From the NCBI GenBank assembly GCA_964036295.1, contig OZ038466.1, positions 18,719,097 through 18,783,096 of the forward strand: a stretch of 64,000 nt of DNA, read 5' to 3'. Every line of letters starts with the position of its first letter. The stretch's first letter is position 1. A program made the position numbers and the translations under genes. Below the pieces are notes generated by a model. The model had not been told where the DNA came from. It saw nothing but the letters and a program-made list of their open reading frames with translations, and did not search any database. This document shows, one piece after another, positions 36,830-48,413 of the stretch. This DNA is from Plumapathes pennacea. Taxonomy: Eukaryota; Cnidaria; Anthozoa; Antipatharia; Myriopathidae.

Positions 36830-37580
36830 CAGGCAGATCATAACATATTAGGTTTTAATCTGGGTTATCAGGACTTGTCTGGGGTGGATAAAATCTGGTT
36901 ATATCTTGGCTGAAATTTAACATTTTAAATGCGAAATCTTTCCTAGTGTGTATCAGCAACAGACACATCTTCACTGTATGAGACAATGCCGAAAAGGTGG
37001 TGAGAGAACTGCAAAAATCAGGTGAGTTTGTTGAATAATGCCAGTTTTAAATGACTTCAAAACGGCTCTAAAATCACCCGTTACTTTAGCAAAAAATCAT
37101 CCCTCAGCAGGAATTCTGTACTGTTCTAGAGTTAGGAGGGCCCTTGACCCGGATATTTTTAGGGATTTTGGCAAGCCTAAGTAGGGACACCAGGAACTAG
37201 TCGGGGTATAAAATGGTTGAGTGTTAGCCAAGATATTGTAGCAATAAGTAGCCCCATACATATTCCTAACAGTCCCGATACTGCGTACTAATGATATATT
37301 GGTATATGCGTTTTTCCTTTAATTTGTACGATAGTATCAAGGGCAAAACGTTTTTCATTTATTGCGCATCTCAGTGTTGGTATTCCCTGAAAGTCTGCGT
37401 TCTTGATGTTTCTTGTAGACCTTGTAGATATTAAATTTATTCAACTTGAAACACATCCAAAAGAAGAACGGCACAGTTCTCTTTACGCACGTATTTAGTT
37501 TGGATGCAGCCCAGGCTGGAGTATCATGGCCTCTGATAAATATGTAGGTGTCAAAGTTAAGCTGTGCATGATATGCAAAC
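36830..37580. repeat. segmental repeat family R1, copy 1
   Basis: It shares long colinear similarity with 54420-54700 and 54990-55530 (markers: ATCTTCACTG, AACTGCAAAA, CAGGTGAGTTTGTTGA, TCTAAAATCAC, CTCAGCA, GGAGGGC) and weaker similarity with 38110-38480 and 35690-35830. The right part (37430-37580) matches 53110-53275, including CAGCCCAGGCTGGAGTATCA. No intact open frame spans it. Confidence 0.6.
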
Positions 37581-38767
37581 AATGCAGAGTAAAAGAAGAC
37601 AAAGTACTTCCAAGTTAAACGGTTGGACAAAATCTGTGAAGTCTATCCGGCCGAGCGGCAAAGTTGCTTCCCGCGTGTCGTCACTCACTGGGATTCTCCA
37701 ACTCCTTCGTTCAGATTGTGTCTTCACGTTCTCAAAGTTCTGAGCATTTGTTTCATCGTACATTTCTCTACATTGCGAAGTTGTGCAATTCTATTTCATA
37801 TTGTTTCACTGATTTCAATACATCATTAATATTTCTAACTCATGACAGTATTCATGGAAAAAAATGACAGCACTGACCAGCGCCCCAACCAATCAGCGTT
37901 AGCCAATTCTCGATCCCAATAAAACAAATCTTCCCATTTTAATACTTGGTCCGCCTTCGGCAAGTAAAGACTAAGACCAGGATTACTCAACCTGATGTGA
38001 CCGTCTGTCACCTTGCTGTGACCGTCTGTCACCCTGATGTGCCGCCTTACCACTTTTTCGGGGGGGGGGGGGGGGGGGGGAATTTTTTGCCAGCCTACAC
38101 ATATGAAGGAATCTGCGTACAAATTGGATGAATTTTGGCCAAGGTATCACAACAATAAGTAGTCCACATACATTTATCTGACAGTCCCGAACTATTGTTA
38201 TATTGGTACATGCAGTTCTTTTCATTCATTGAGCATCTTAGTGTTGCTCTTCCGTGAAAGTCTGTGTTCGACAGCGATCCATAGAGATGAATTCTCGGAC
38301 TTCAATATTTTTGTACATAATCTGAGTTACAAGGACTTCGTATGAAGCTGCGAAAATCTGGCCATATCCTGGCCAAAATGTGACCATTTTAAACGCGAAG
38401 TCTTTCCTAGTTTGTATCAGAAACAGGTGCAACCTTCCTGTAAGGCACTGCAAAAAGATAGTCAGAGAATCGTAAAACTCAGGGCGTGGCACTATTTGAG
38501 TAGGAGCAGGGTATGGGTGCGACTGGCACGTGTAGTACGGCTGAGAAAGAGAAGCGGCGAACCCTTCCGAGGCGGATATGCTCTGCTTTTGGTCTGTCGC
38601 GTGCAGTGTCGTTGTGTAATGCAAAATAATGTTATGCCAAAGAACTGCCTGGCAGTGCTATGCTAATCTATGCTACTCGAATGTAAGGATTTTACATTCC
38701 ATGTGCACGCGCGCCAACTCACGAATTTGCATTTGTATTCATCAATTTGAATCTGAGCTGAGCGGAC

Positions 38768-40436
38768 ATGTCGAACGAAAGTTTAGGTTTTTCGGTGAGT
38801 ATTGCTTGGTTTATGGATAAATGTTGCTGTTCCTAAGCTAAAGTCAAACTGCTCTATGCCTCGTGAAAGTATTTCTTGCCAAACAGCCTCCTGGGTCTTG
38901 TATTTATCCTCGCCTGAAGACCGTTAGTAATAACACGTGTTCTTCGTTTCCGCAGAGCTTTATTGACGAACAGTTCAAACCAGAGGAGTTCATGGAAGGT
39001 CTGCCTTTTTGGTGAGTGGTAATTGCTTCAACTTGTGCAGTACACAAACGAAATACGTGTCAATGAACAATTTGCGAGAAATTCGCGTTTGAATGTAGTC
39101 TTCTTCGATCGAACTAAATTCAGAAGAGCTCGGTCCTGTTTTCGTTCGTGTGTTATTTTTATTACCAATGAAATAGTGTAACTTTAGGTTAAAGTTAAGT
39201 GTAACTTTAGCTTCTGTTGGTTCGACAAGAATAGAGTTCGACGTCTACAAACAACAGTGAGATTCGTGGTTGGACTCGGGTGGTTTTTTATGAAAAGCGT
39301 TGGTGTCCCTTGCATATTTTCTTCGTCTGTTTGTTTCAACTGGATTGCATTTTAGTGACGATATTTTTTGTGGACTCGGTTGGCAATTTCACAAGGACTT
39401 TTGTTGCTAGAAAGTCGTCTTTCTGTGACCTCGGACATGAACGTTGAAGAATAATTCAAGTCGTTGTATTCTTGGTCATTGGAACTGTATGGAGACAGGT
39501 TAGCTAATTTTGTTTTTGTTTTTATTAGAATGAGCTTTCCAGAAATAGTGAGATGTTCGATATTTTTGCGCGCATATTTTCAACCTGGTAAAACCCGACT
39601 TTTTCATTGATAAAATTTGTGCGTGAATTAAAACGGATAGGTTCTCTTCAAACCCGTCTTTTTGAATTCCTTTGGAGTTTTGGTTTGTACCAGTGAAAGC
39701 TTTATGTTCGTGTGCATTGTAAGACTTTACGAAGACTTGTATCTTGTACGCAGAAGACTTGTATCTTAATCGCAAAATATTTATACATCGCTACTTGTGT
39801 ACAGTGCAGGTTTTTACGATTATTTGTATCTTGAGTGCTGCAGACTCGTACGTCGCTAGTCATGTAGGAATTTACGATTTAAACGCAGAATACTCGTACG
39901 TCGCTTGTCGCGTGTATTGTGGGATTTTACGAAGACTTGCATTTTGAACGCAGAATACTCGTACGTCGCTAGCCGTGTAGGACTTCTATCTCGAGCGAAG
40001 TCTATTTATACATTGCTTATCGTGTGCATTGTAGGACTTTACAGACTTGCATTTTCAACGCAGAATACTCGTACGTCGCTAGTCGCGTGCATTGTAGGAT
40101 TTTACGTATCGTATTTTGAGCGCAGAATATTTTTTCGTCGCTAATCGGGTACGTTGTAGGATTTTCCGAAGACTTGCATTTTGAACGCTACGTGTCGTAT
40201 TTCACGAAGATTTGTATCTCGATCGCAAAACATTTATACGTCGCAACTCATGTGCATTGTATTTTTAAGAAGACTTGTATCTTGAGTGCAGAATATTTAT
40301 AAATTGCTACTTGTGTACATTGCAAGATTTTACGAAAACTTGTGTTTTAAACGCAGAATACTCTAACGTTTAGCAATCTATTCGCTCTTCTAAGCTATTT
40401 CTAAGCAGTTGCGCTCTTCTCTGTAGGAATATTTGA
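38768..40436 (+). CDS. tentative three-exon microprotein gene (30 residues)
   Basis: Exon 1 (38768-38794) begins with ATG after an in-frame TGA and ends at TTTTTCG/GTGAGT. Exon 2 (38956-39011) follows TTTCCGCAG and ends at TTTTTG/GTGAGT. Exon 3 starts at 40427 after TCTTCTCTGTAG and reads four bases into a stop within ten bases. AATAAA follows at 40473. Phases agree, giving a 30-residue product that starts MSNESLGFSS and ends GLPFWNI. It matches no family I know. The second intron contains the tandem array at 39690-40410. It could equally be the stranded 5' end of a longer gene or a transposon-borne exon set. Confidence 0.3.
39690..40410 (+). repeat. left tandem array, CGCAGAATA...TCGTACGTCGCTA units
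   Basis: Roughly ten diverged, irregular units (about 45-105 bp apart) are built from CGCAGAATACTCGTACGTCG, CTAGTCGTGTGCATTGTAGG and TTTTACGAAGACTTG(C/T)AT. The same units occur inverted at 43015-44000. No coding function is likely, although frames stay open for short stretches. Confidence 0.75.
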
Positions 40437-40515
40437 CGGTACTTGTAAAATTAATTGTAATATGCGAGTGCGAATAAAGATTGTCTCGTCTTGTCTTTAA
40501 TTTATTGTCCATGTA

Positions 40516-40734
40516 ACCATGGGCTGACATCATATTAAATTTTCCATGTAAGGCAACTGTGACTATCAAAGCGTATCATTACATCATGTTTATTCTTGCA
40601 CGCGTAAAAGTCATTACAAGAGCCAATCCCTGCTTGATATTTGCACTGCATGAATAAATATGATATTTAATGAATACTTTTGTATGGTCATGGTCACCTT
40701 ACATGGTAAATTTAATATGATGTCAGCCCATGGT
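40516..40734. repeat. 219-bp MITE with ACCATGGGCTGACATCATAT ends
   Basis: The terminal 40 or so bases are near-perfect inverted repeats (left ACCATGGGCTGACATCATAT, right ATATGATGTCAGCCCATGGT), non-coding between. A target duplication is not clear. Confidence 0.75.
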
Positions 40735-41189
40735 ACACTGCAAACTTTGCTGACGTCACAATTCCGACTCTTTAAATTTGAGGTCGCTACAGGGTGGTTG
40801 GATGGGCGGTAGTCGATGGGTGAGCGACATTGAACTAGCTGAGCGAATAGGGGGGTTAGGGGGCTTGGGGAGGATTTGTATATAAAGATTTTAAAAACTT
40901 TTCTTTCAAGATTTTTTTTTCAAGAAGATTATTTTGAACTCTTTATTAGTTTGTTCAAGAAACTTTTACAAGATTCTTTCAAGATTTTTTTTTTTTCAAG
41001 AAGATTATTTTGAACTCTTTATTAGTTTGTTCAAGAATCTTTACAAGATTGTACACTACCTGTGCTATACAAAGTATTACTGCTACTAAACTGCTAAACT
41101 CTAAGAAGAACTGTTGTGGTCAGTTCTTTACTAATGTACACGTTTACAACTACTCTGGAGGACTAACTTTTAACTACCTTCTTTACAGC

Positions 41190-41605
41190 TTTGGTCGCCG
41201 CGGACTTCCTTCTTCGCTTCACGAATGTGCACTTCACAGCAGCCAGAAAGAGAAGATGTCTTCGCGCGGACTTTGTTCTTCGCTTGACTAATGTGTAATT
41301 CACAGTAGCTGGAACAGAAGATGCCTTCGCCGCGGATTGCCGTCTTCGCTTGACGAATGTACACTTCACAGCAGTCAGGAACAGAAGATACCTTCGCCGC
41401 GGACTTCGTTCTTCGCTTGACGAATGTGTACTTCACAGTAGCAGAAACAGAAGATGCCTTCGCCGCGGATTGCCTTCTTCGCTTGACGAACGTGTACTTC
41501 ACAATAGCAGGAACAGAAGATGCCTTCGCAGCGGATTGCCTTCTTCGCTTGACGAATGTGCACTTCGCAGCAGTCAGGAACACAAGATGTCTTCACTGAA
41601 AAGGA
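41190..41605. repeat. six 65-66-bp tandem units (22-codon periodicity)
   Basis: CTTCGCTTGACGAATGTGCA recurs at about 41214, 41279, 41345, 41411, 41477 and 41543; one more unit is at about 42540. The period is a multiple of three, so several frames are open on both strands. On the minus strand one frame repeats a basic VKRRRQSAAKASSV motif. I cannot tell whether it is translated. Confidence 0.75.
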
Positions 41606-42990
41606 ATACAGGTATGGAACACTGTTTAATCGATAAAGTTTACATGTACATGCCAAAATACTGAAGTATGAAACCGGCTGTGTCTGTGAGCGAAGAGAAA
41701 CAAGGCGAATTTGAATATTTTCACGAACAGCCAAAAAATAAAACAATGAGACTAATTACACAAGGAAAAGCGCACGTGCACTGTTGGGACTGATAAATTT
41801 ATGCCGTTGGACGACTGCTTCGCTTCTCTTTCAAGTTTCAAACGAAGTGCTGATAATTTGAAGACACAATGTATAATACCGGGATGGAATTAGCAATCGA
41901 ACTTTCGAAAGAAGAGAAACAACAACACGCACAAAAATAAAATTAAGTATGTACTCACAGAAGCACAAAAGGAACAAATGTTCAAACATTTGTAAATTGC
42001 TTGCCGACGATGTTGTCACTCGCTTTATATATGGAGTTCTAAATGTGGAAAATATTTTACTTGCAGCGCTCGTGATCCTGTCGTGTGCCAATTCAAAGTC
42101 AAAGAGAAGATCTTGCATGGCACAATTGGTAAGTAGGAAGCTTAGTACATGTACCTCAGCTGGTAATTGACCATTAAACTTTTCAGCCAGTTGTTCAATC
42201 ATGCAACACAGGATTTCTTGTAGCTTATATTCACTGCAAAGATATGGATCCTGTTGTAAAAAAGTAGCAACATTGAGAGGGACATACTAAACTCGATCTT
42301 AAGGTCGCTGTAGAACCCTTTCACTTCCAAACAACGGAATTAAAATTCTCCCAAAGATCCAAAAAGAAAATGTACACATGATGTAGTGAGAATAGATATA
42401 TCAATCAGCTAACTTGCAAGTAGTTAGTGCTGGTGTTGTACCCTGTACATAAGTAACCTTGCAGAATCTAGAAGGCGTCTACACATGAAGGGCTAACTTC
42501 CAACTATCTACTTACAGCTTAGGTCGCCGCGGACAGTCTTCTTCGCTTGACGATTGAACACTTCGCAGCAGTCAGGAACAGAAGATGCCTTCACTGAAAA
42601 CGAATTGAAAAATATAGAACACTAGTTAATCGACAAAGTTTAGATGTCAAAGTACTGAAATAAACACCTGTCTGTCTGTGCAGCGAAGGGAAGGCAGCGA
42701 TGAAAGCGGCAGAATAAACAATGCGACTAATTTCACAAGAAAAAGCGAATGCTTCTCTTTCAATTTTGAACAACGTGCTTATTACTTGTTGACACAATAA
42801 TGTGAGTGTTTTTGATATTAGATAAGCAATCAAACTCCAGAAGTAATGGGGGCAAGACATACACAAAGAAACTAAGTATGCACTCACAGAAGCACAAATA
42901 TTAGGAACAAGCATTTTTAAATTGCTTGCCGACGCTGTTGTCAATTGCTTCACAAACGGCATGTTATCTCAGTACCCTACTCCTGCTCCC
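41588..42990 (-). repeat. two diverged direct copies of a ~400-bp exon-like module
   Basis: 41588-42010 and 42588-42990 align along their length. On the minus strand both read (V/L)TT(A/S)SASNL(K/Q)M, then a GTGAGT donor, then after about 330 bases a TTTTCAG acceptor followed by SVPDCCEV...RQAKK. The two copies differ by small indels that shift the frame, so at least one is broken. No family was recognised. Confidence 0.5.
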
Positions 42991-43014
42991 ATAACGTTCA
43001 CGAGACGCGACGCA

Positions 43015-44000
43015 CAAATGTACTGCGCTGCCAACATTTTTAGTAAGTCTTCAAAGAAAAACTATAAAGATGAGTATTCTGCGCTCGCGAACAAGTCTTC
43101 ATAGGACCTACAATGTTCACGAGCAGCGACACACGATTTTCCGCGTTCACATGCGACGTAGTCTTCGTCAAAACTAAAAAGATCGTGATTAGTGACGTTA
43201 TAAAAATTCCGCGCTCACGATACAAGTCTTCATAAGAACTAAAAAATCACAAGTAGCGATGTCTAAATATATTGCACTTTCGATGCAAGCCTTCATAAGC
43301 ACCAGTAAATCACGAGACCGACGTATACATATTTGCGCTTTCGATACAAGTCATCATAAGAACCAGAGATTTACGAGTAGCGACGTATAAATACTCTGCA
43401 CTCAGGATACAAGTCTTCGTAGGAACCTACAATGTGCACGAGTAGCGATGTATATTGTGCACTCAAGATGAAAGTCTTCGTAAAAGCCTACAGTGTAGAA
43501 CACAAGTAGCGACGTATAAATAATCCGAGCTATGGATACAAGTCTTCGAAAAAGTACAAATATTCTGCGCTCAAGATGCAAGTCCTCGTAAAAGCCTACA
43601 ATGTACACGAGTAGCGATGTATAAATATTCTGCGCACAACATACAAGTCTTGCAGTAAATCGGCGCTTCGGATATAAGTCTTCATAAGAAGTACAAAGTT
43701 CACGAGTAGCGATCATTATTCTGCGCTCAACATACAAGTCTAACAGTAAAATCCGCGCTATGGATACAAGTCTTCATAAAAAGTACAAGGTTCACGAGCA
43801 GCGACGTATAAATAGTCTGCGCTCAAGATACAAGTCCTCGTAAAAGCCTTCAATGTATACAGGTCGCGACCTATAAATAATCCGAGCGCATGGTACAAGT
43901 CATCATAACAACTAGAGATTCACAAGTAGCGATGTATGAATACTTCGCGCTTTCACGATACAAGTCTTAATGAAAACTAGATATTCACGAGTAGCGGTAG
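43015..44000 (-). repeat. right tandem array, inverted relative to 39690-40410
   Basis: About fourteen units of TACAAGTCTTCGTA(A/G)AA, CCTACAATGTGCACGAGTAG and CGA(C/T)GTATAAATA(T/C)TCTGCG, the reverse complement of the left array's unit. The two arrays face each other across about 2.6 kb. Confidence 0.75.
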
Positions 44001-44274
44001 ATAATGATGCATTAGATTGCACAGATGCCTTGACCTCCTTCGTCTGAGGCCCAAACAAGGGCTGAAAAAATGCACTGGTCAAGAAAACTTTTTGTATATG
44101 AGCCAATCTTTATAAGAATCATCTGCAAATCCTGATTTCTGTATCAATATTCCTCAGACACAATGTTGTCTATATTCCCAAATCTAAGCTCTCAAAATTG
44201 ATGATTTTTGGAGAAAACAATATAGTGTTCTCAACAAATGCTTTCAAATCAGCCCCTGCAATTCGTGAAATATT

Positions 44275-44455
44275 CTTATATTAGGACATCAAACAACACC
44301 AACCTTTCTACAGACTTGCTTGGTCCTTGCTGCTATTCGTGTCCACATGAAACTGTCCAGCCTTTTTACGTTGTCCCCATGGTCCACAGCAACCTCATAC
44401 TGTGTTGTCGTGTTGTGTTTGTCCCCATTTTTTTCCATGTTGCTCTACAAAATTA
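44275..44455. repeat. diverged duplicate of 48414-48610
   Basis: Both read TTAGGACATCAAACAA, ACCAACCTT, GACTTGCTTG, TGAAACTGTCCA, CCATGGTCCACA and CCTCATACTGT in order. The second copy is interrupted at its left edge by the foldback element at 47080-48413. The origin is unknown. Confidence 0.6.
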
Positions 44456-44675
44456 ATGAAGATACAGAATATGTATAGATGCATTGCCAGAAATCGTGGA
44501 CAAGATGGCGAACGCGCGTGCGCAATGCAAGCGTAATGGCGTCGATACAGCATAAGAAAATGTATGAGAATGTTCAAATTTCGCAAATATATCATTATAC
44601 ATATTAGATTTCCACGGTGCCAGCATCTAAACTTGATGAGGGTCGTTCTAACAACATAAATAACACAAAAGCAGG

Positions 44676-46112
44676 GGGTGTATCGAAAACGAAGACCCCG
44701 AAAACGAAGACCTAAGACCCAGAAAACGAAGACCCCAAAATAAGTTAACATAAATTTGCGGGGTCTTCGTTTTATGGGTCTTCGTTTTCGATACACGGTG
44801 GTGGGTGTATCGAAAACGAAGACCCCGAAAACGAAGACCCCAACAGTAATAGCCAACAGCTTCACTAAGTGGCACTCTATTTCATACTGCTTGTTCAAGC
44901 TTTACGACGAGTGGCAAAAATTGCGGGGTCTTCGTTTTATGGGTCTTCGTTTTCGATACACCGGTGGTGGGTGTATCGAAAACGAAGACCCCAAAAACGA
45001 AGACCCCAAAGGGAATCGTCCACTTTCCTGTATTTTGCGCGTGGTTTCTCTTGAAGTGATCTGTCTACGGTGTTTTGTAGAGCTTATCGTGCTGTCAGCT
45101 TTTCTGCCATGTTGTTTACTTGTGGCGTAGCACCGCTGACCGGCTCAAGTGCACGTGGTCGTGACACACATGGCATCTGCTTTGCCGTTCTTCGCGGAAG
45201 GCCGCGCAAGAACAAAACACGCGCCAGACATTGTAGATTTACCCAAGTTCACATGGAAAGAGATTTCGGAAGTGGCGGAGATTGGAAGAGGAAAGTAACT
45301 TTCCTGTCATTTTAGTCTTCTTGTTACTGTTGTTCGATATGTGCATCATTCGTTCCTATTAAGATTCTAAGCAATCAGTACATTTTCACTGTGTCCCTAA
45401 AAAGAGCTCTATTGTTACAACATTTCATAGAAGTAACTTTCCTGGCATCTGTATTCTTGTTACTGTTGTTCGATATATCCATCGTTCCTTCCTGCTGAGG
45501 ATCTCCTGAAGAGATTATTTGCAGTCTGTTTAATATCAAACTTGAAATAAACCGACTCAACGTTTTTAATTTACGTTGACTTTCATGTGAACTTGGTTAA
45601 ATTTGCATTGTCTGGCGCGTGTTGCTTGTGCGCGCGAAAGGTGAGCCGGTCAGCGGTGCTACGCCACAAGTAAACAACATGGCAGAAAAGCTGACAGCAC
45701 GATAAGCTCTACAAAACACCGTAGACAGATCACTTCAAGAGAAACCACGCGCAAAATACAGGAAAGTGGACGATTCCCTTTGGGGTCTTCGTTTTTGGGG
45801 TCTTCGTTTTCGATACACCACCACCGGTGTATCGAAAACGAAGACCCATAAAACGAAGACCCCGCAATTTTTGCCACTCGTCGTAAAGCTTGAACAAGCA
45901 GTATGAAATAGAGTGCCACTTAGTGAAGCTGTTGGCTATTACTGTTGGGGTCTTCGTTTTCGGGGTCTTCGTTTTCGATACACCCACCACCGTGTATCGA
46001 AAACGAAGACCCATAAAACGAAGACCCCGCAAATTTATGTTAATTTATTTTGGGGTCTTCGTTTTCTGGGTCTTAGGTCTTCGTTTTCGGGGTCTTCGTT
46101 TTCGATACACCC
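44676..46112. mobile_element. 1.4-kb foldback (Mutator-like) element with nested palindromes
   Basis: The two arms, 44676-45147 and 45642-46112, are near-identical inverted repeats of about 470 bp. The outer end is GGGTGTATCGAAAACGAAGA. A perfect 10-bp direct repeat, CAAAAGCAGG, flanks it (44666-44675 and 46113-46122; 8 bp if the fourth G is counted as element). Long inverted repeats with 8-11 bp target duplications are typical of Mutator-like elements. Each arm also contains two internal ~85-bp palindromes made of the same terminal motif (left arm about 44758-44842 and 44924-45009). The core has no transposase and carries a diverged ~90-bp direct repeat (about 45290 and 45425), so it is non-autonomous. 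Near-identity of the arms suggests recent activity or gene conversion. Confidence 0.85.
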
Positions 46113-46137
46113 CAAAAGCAGGTACTGAAACGGAGGC

Positions 46138-46372
46138 CTACCCACTTCCCGAGACGAGTGCATTCTCTGCCTGTTTCTCTCCACTTTTCCCATACATTTC
46201 CTTATAATCTGCCTCAAATGGCTTCCGGTATTCGTCAACTAACGGGAGAGCACGACTATGTAGTTCAAGTGCCAGCATCTGAATATGTTCAAGAGTGTTC
46301 GATGTCTTCAAATCGTTCGTAAAAGGCCTGATAATTCCACGCCAAAGCTCTTCCACAGACGTACTTTTATCC
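46138..46372 (-). pseudogene. exon-like open stretch of unknown identity
   Basis: A minus-strand frame with ordinary protein composition (VEELWRGIIRPF, LEHIQMLALELHSRALP, DEYRKPFEADYKEMYGK) runs to a possible donor GGAAGTGG/GTAGGC at the lower-coordinate end, only about 25 bp from the foldback element. It has no ATG: a TAA lies in frame just upstream, and no good acceptor was found. It may be a remnant or an internal exon of an unrecognised gene. Confidence 0.25.
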
Positions 46373-46879
46373 GAAATTTATCGTGAAATCGGCCGCCATG
46401 TTTACATGTTCGACTACGGAGGAAGGCGAGAAACAGAAGCCCAATGGCTGCACAATCTCACAGCAGCCGCCATGTTTACTTTTCTTCATCTAGCAATGAT
46501 TTCTGGGATTTAATTTAGCTCCCAGGCTGCCACGATTTAAATAATTTGCCAGGAGATTTGGACGAGGCGATGTCATGGCTGTTTATACAAGAGGAGACAT
46601 AGAATGGAGCTTGGAATTCCAGGAAAATATTCACATTTATTGTGCTCACCACTAAAGTGCTTTTTCAGTAGAAGTAAGTTCTCTGCATTAACATAGTGCA
46701 GCTTTAGTGAAGTTTTGGAGTGACCTTAGTGACAATTCTTGGTGTAATACGATACACCGCTGACAAGTTAGCGCAGGCTCAAAATGTCCACGATTTCTGA
46801 CAATGTGTCTGTTTTAGCCAGCATATATGGTGGGAGAAATTGTGCCAGTAATTGGTAATGGTATTCAACACTTCCCTAC

Positions 46880-47045
46880 TTAACCCTTTCACTCCCCAGC
46901 TCAAATTGCAGATTCTCTCAACCTTTTGAGAAGAAATGTATGAGTGATGGAGTGAGAATATTGATAGTTAAACCAGCTTACAGTAGCAAGCTATCAAAAG
47001 CCAAGTTCTTCTTACTGTATGATATGTATCTCTGATCAACAAATG
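46880..47045. repeat. partial copy of the CCCTTTCACTCCC MITE
   Basis: It begins TTAACCCTTTCACTCCCCAG and matches the element at 20175-20373 along its inside (AGTAGCAAGCTATCAAAA, AGCCAAGTTC). The other end is missing or has degraded. Confidence 0.55.
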
Positions 47046-47079
47046 GGTCCAGTAAGACCCTGAACATTGTTATTTTAGG

Positions 47080-48413
47080 CGGTGTCAGACAAATGCAGAC
47101 TGCAGACCACAGGCTAGAAATAAAATAAAACAAAACAAAATACAAAAACTTACATAAAATAAAATAAAACAAAACACCGCATCATGGTGCAAATACAAAA
47201 ACAAAACCTTACGTAAAATGCCATGAAATAAGTTTGAACGATATCATCCAAACCATTGCGGAAATTCATCATCCAAACCGACTTATTGGATCAGAAAATT
47301 CCTTCCTTCCCTCAAGAGTCTCTGATCTGTTCAATAAGCATGTACTTTTCGACTGCACCCTTCCCCCCTCAACCACATTTTTGTGCTCGCCCCATTTCTC
47401 ATGTGGTCTTGCTACGTAATATGACTGCACAGCAACCAAAATATTTCGTATTTGATAACTTCAAAACTTTCAGCTCTGGTTTTTTAGTTTCCTGCCAAAT
47501 AGTTCTGCGCTGCCAATCACAGGAACTGCCATGCAAACCAGTAATGAATACGAGACATTTGTATGATTACTACATCTCAGTCTAAAAATTTTGACCACCA
47601 TTATCTGGATAATTTGTCCAAGTAAAGAATTCTGCAACAGGTATTTTTCTGATGTCATCACTTTGGTACTCTTCGTTTTTTTCGTCAAATTCATGTTTAT
47701 CATATACTCAGTTAATGACACCAGCCCCTGGTCATGTAAACAAATCAGCAAGTGTTTTAACCCATTGCGCCCCAAAGATGAAGCCACATATAACAATATA
47801 GTTGACCCGCATACACTGCTTAAATACATACATACATTTTTTATTGAAGCTCCCCAAATGCTTTGAATAATGATCATTCAAGATAGAAACTGATTGGCTC
47901 AAAAGCCCCAAGTTGCACAATTAAGTTCATGTTCACAAAACAAACCGGTGAAATGAACACCTTGAATTTCTTGTCATATACAGCCAAGTCAATTTACCTG
48001 AAATTTGCCTGTCCCCACTTTAAGTGCGCATTATTCAGTTAGTTTGGAGATCATGACCGCACGAGAAATGGGGCGAGTAAAAGAATGTGGTTGAGGGGGG
48101 AGGGGTGCGGTCAAAAAGTACATACATATCGAGTGGATCAGAAACGCTTGAGAGAAGGAAGAAATTTTCTGATCCAATAAGTCAGTTTGGATGATGAATT
48201 TCCGCAATGGTTTGGATGATATCGTTTGTCAAGCTCACGGGAACCAATCAAACTTATTTCACAGCATTTTACGTAAGTTTTTGTTTTGTATTTGCACCGT
48301 GATGCGGTGTTTTGTTTTATTTCATTTTATGTAAAGTTTTTGTATTTTGTTTTTATTTTATTTTATTTCTAGTCTGCAGTCTGCAGTCTGCAGTCTGCAT
48401 TTGTCCGACACCG
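47080..48413. mobile_element. second foldback (Mutator-like) element, 1.3 kb
   Basis: The ends are CGGTGTCAGACAAATGCAGA on the left and its inverse with one change on the right; the arms extend to about 47415 and from about 48045. The right arm has extra CTGCAGT units (AGTCTGCAGT repeated). Flanking TATTTTAGG (47071-47079) and TATTTAGG (48414-48421) look like an 8-9-bp target duplication that has drifted by one T. The core (47416-48044) has no recognisable protein. The arms are more diverged than in the first element, so this one is older. Confidence 0.75.

Larger units (their letters stand above)
33720..38767. other. gene-poor, repeat-filled interval
   Basis: No conserved exon was recognised. 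About 33780-34190 holds a repeat with recurring GGTCGCT(T/C)A(C/A)GAGA words ending GGAGGTTCCACTGTAT. Repeat copies at 35690-35830, 36166-36593 and 36830-37580 are listed elsewhere. A G run of about 20 at 38061-38080 follows repeated GACCGTCTGTCACC phrases (37995-38045). Confidence 0.5.

Noticed and set aside
41010-41664. Plus-strand frames over the 66-bp array
   Set aside because: Several frames are open at once because the period is a multiple of three; there is no sign favouring the plus strand.
39690-44000. CRISPR-like regular repeats
   Set aside because: Units are diverged, contiguous and irregular, without unique spacers of fixed length, in an evidently eukaryotic context and with no cas genes.
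44648-46207. Mirrored open frames rich in GLRF and KTKTPKT
   Set aside because: They are readings of the repeated terminal motif of the foldback element and its inverse, not genes.
47470-47877. 135-codon minus-strand frame in the core of the second foldback element
   Set aside because: No recognisable transposase motif, no splice support, composition typical of AT-rich chance frames.
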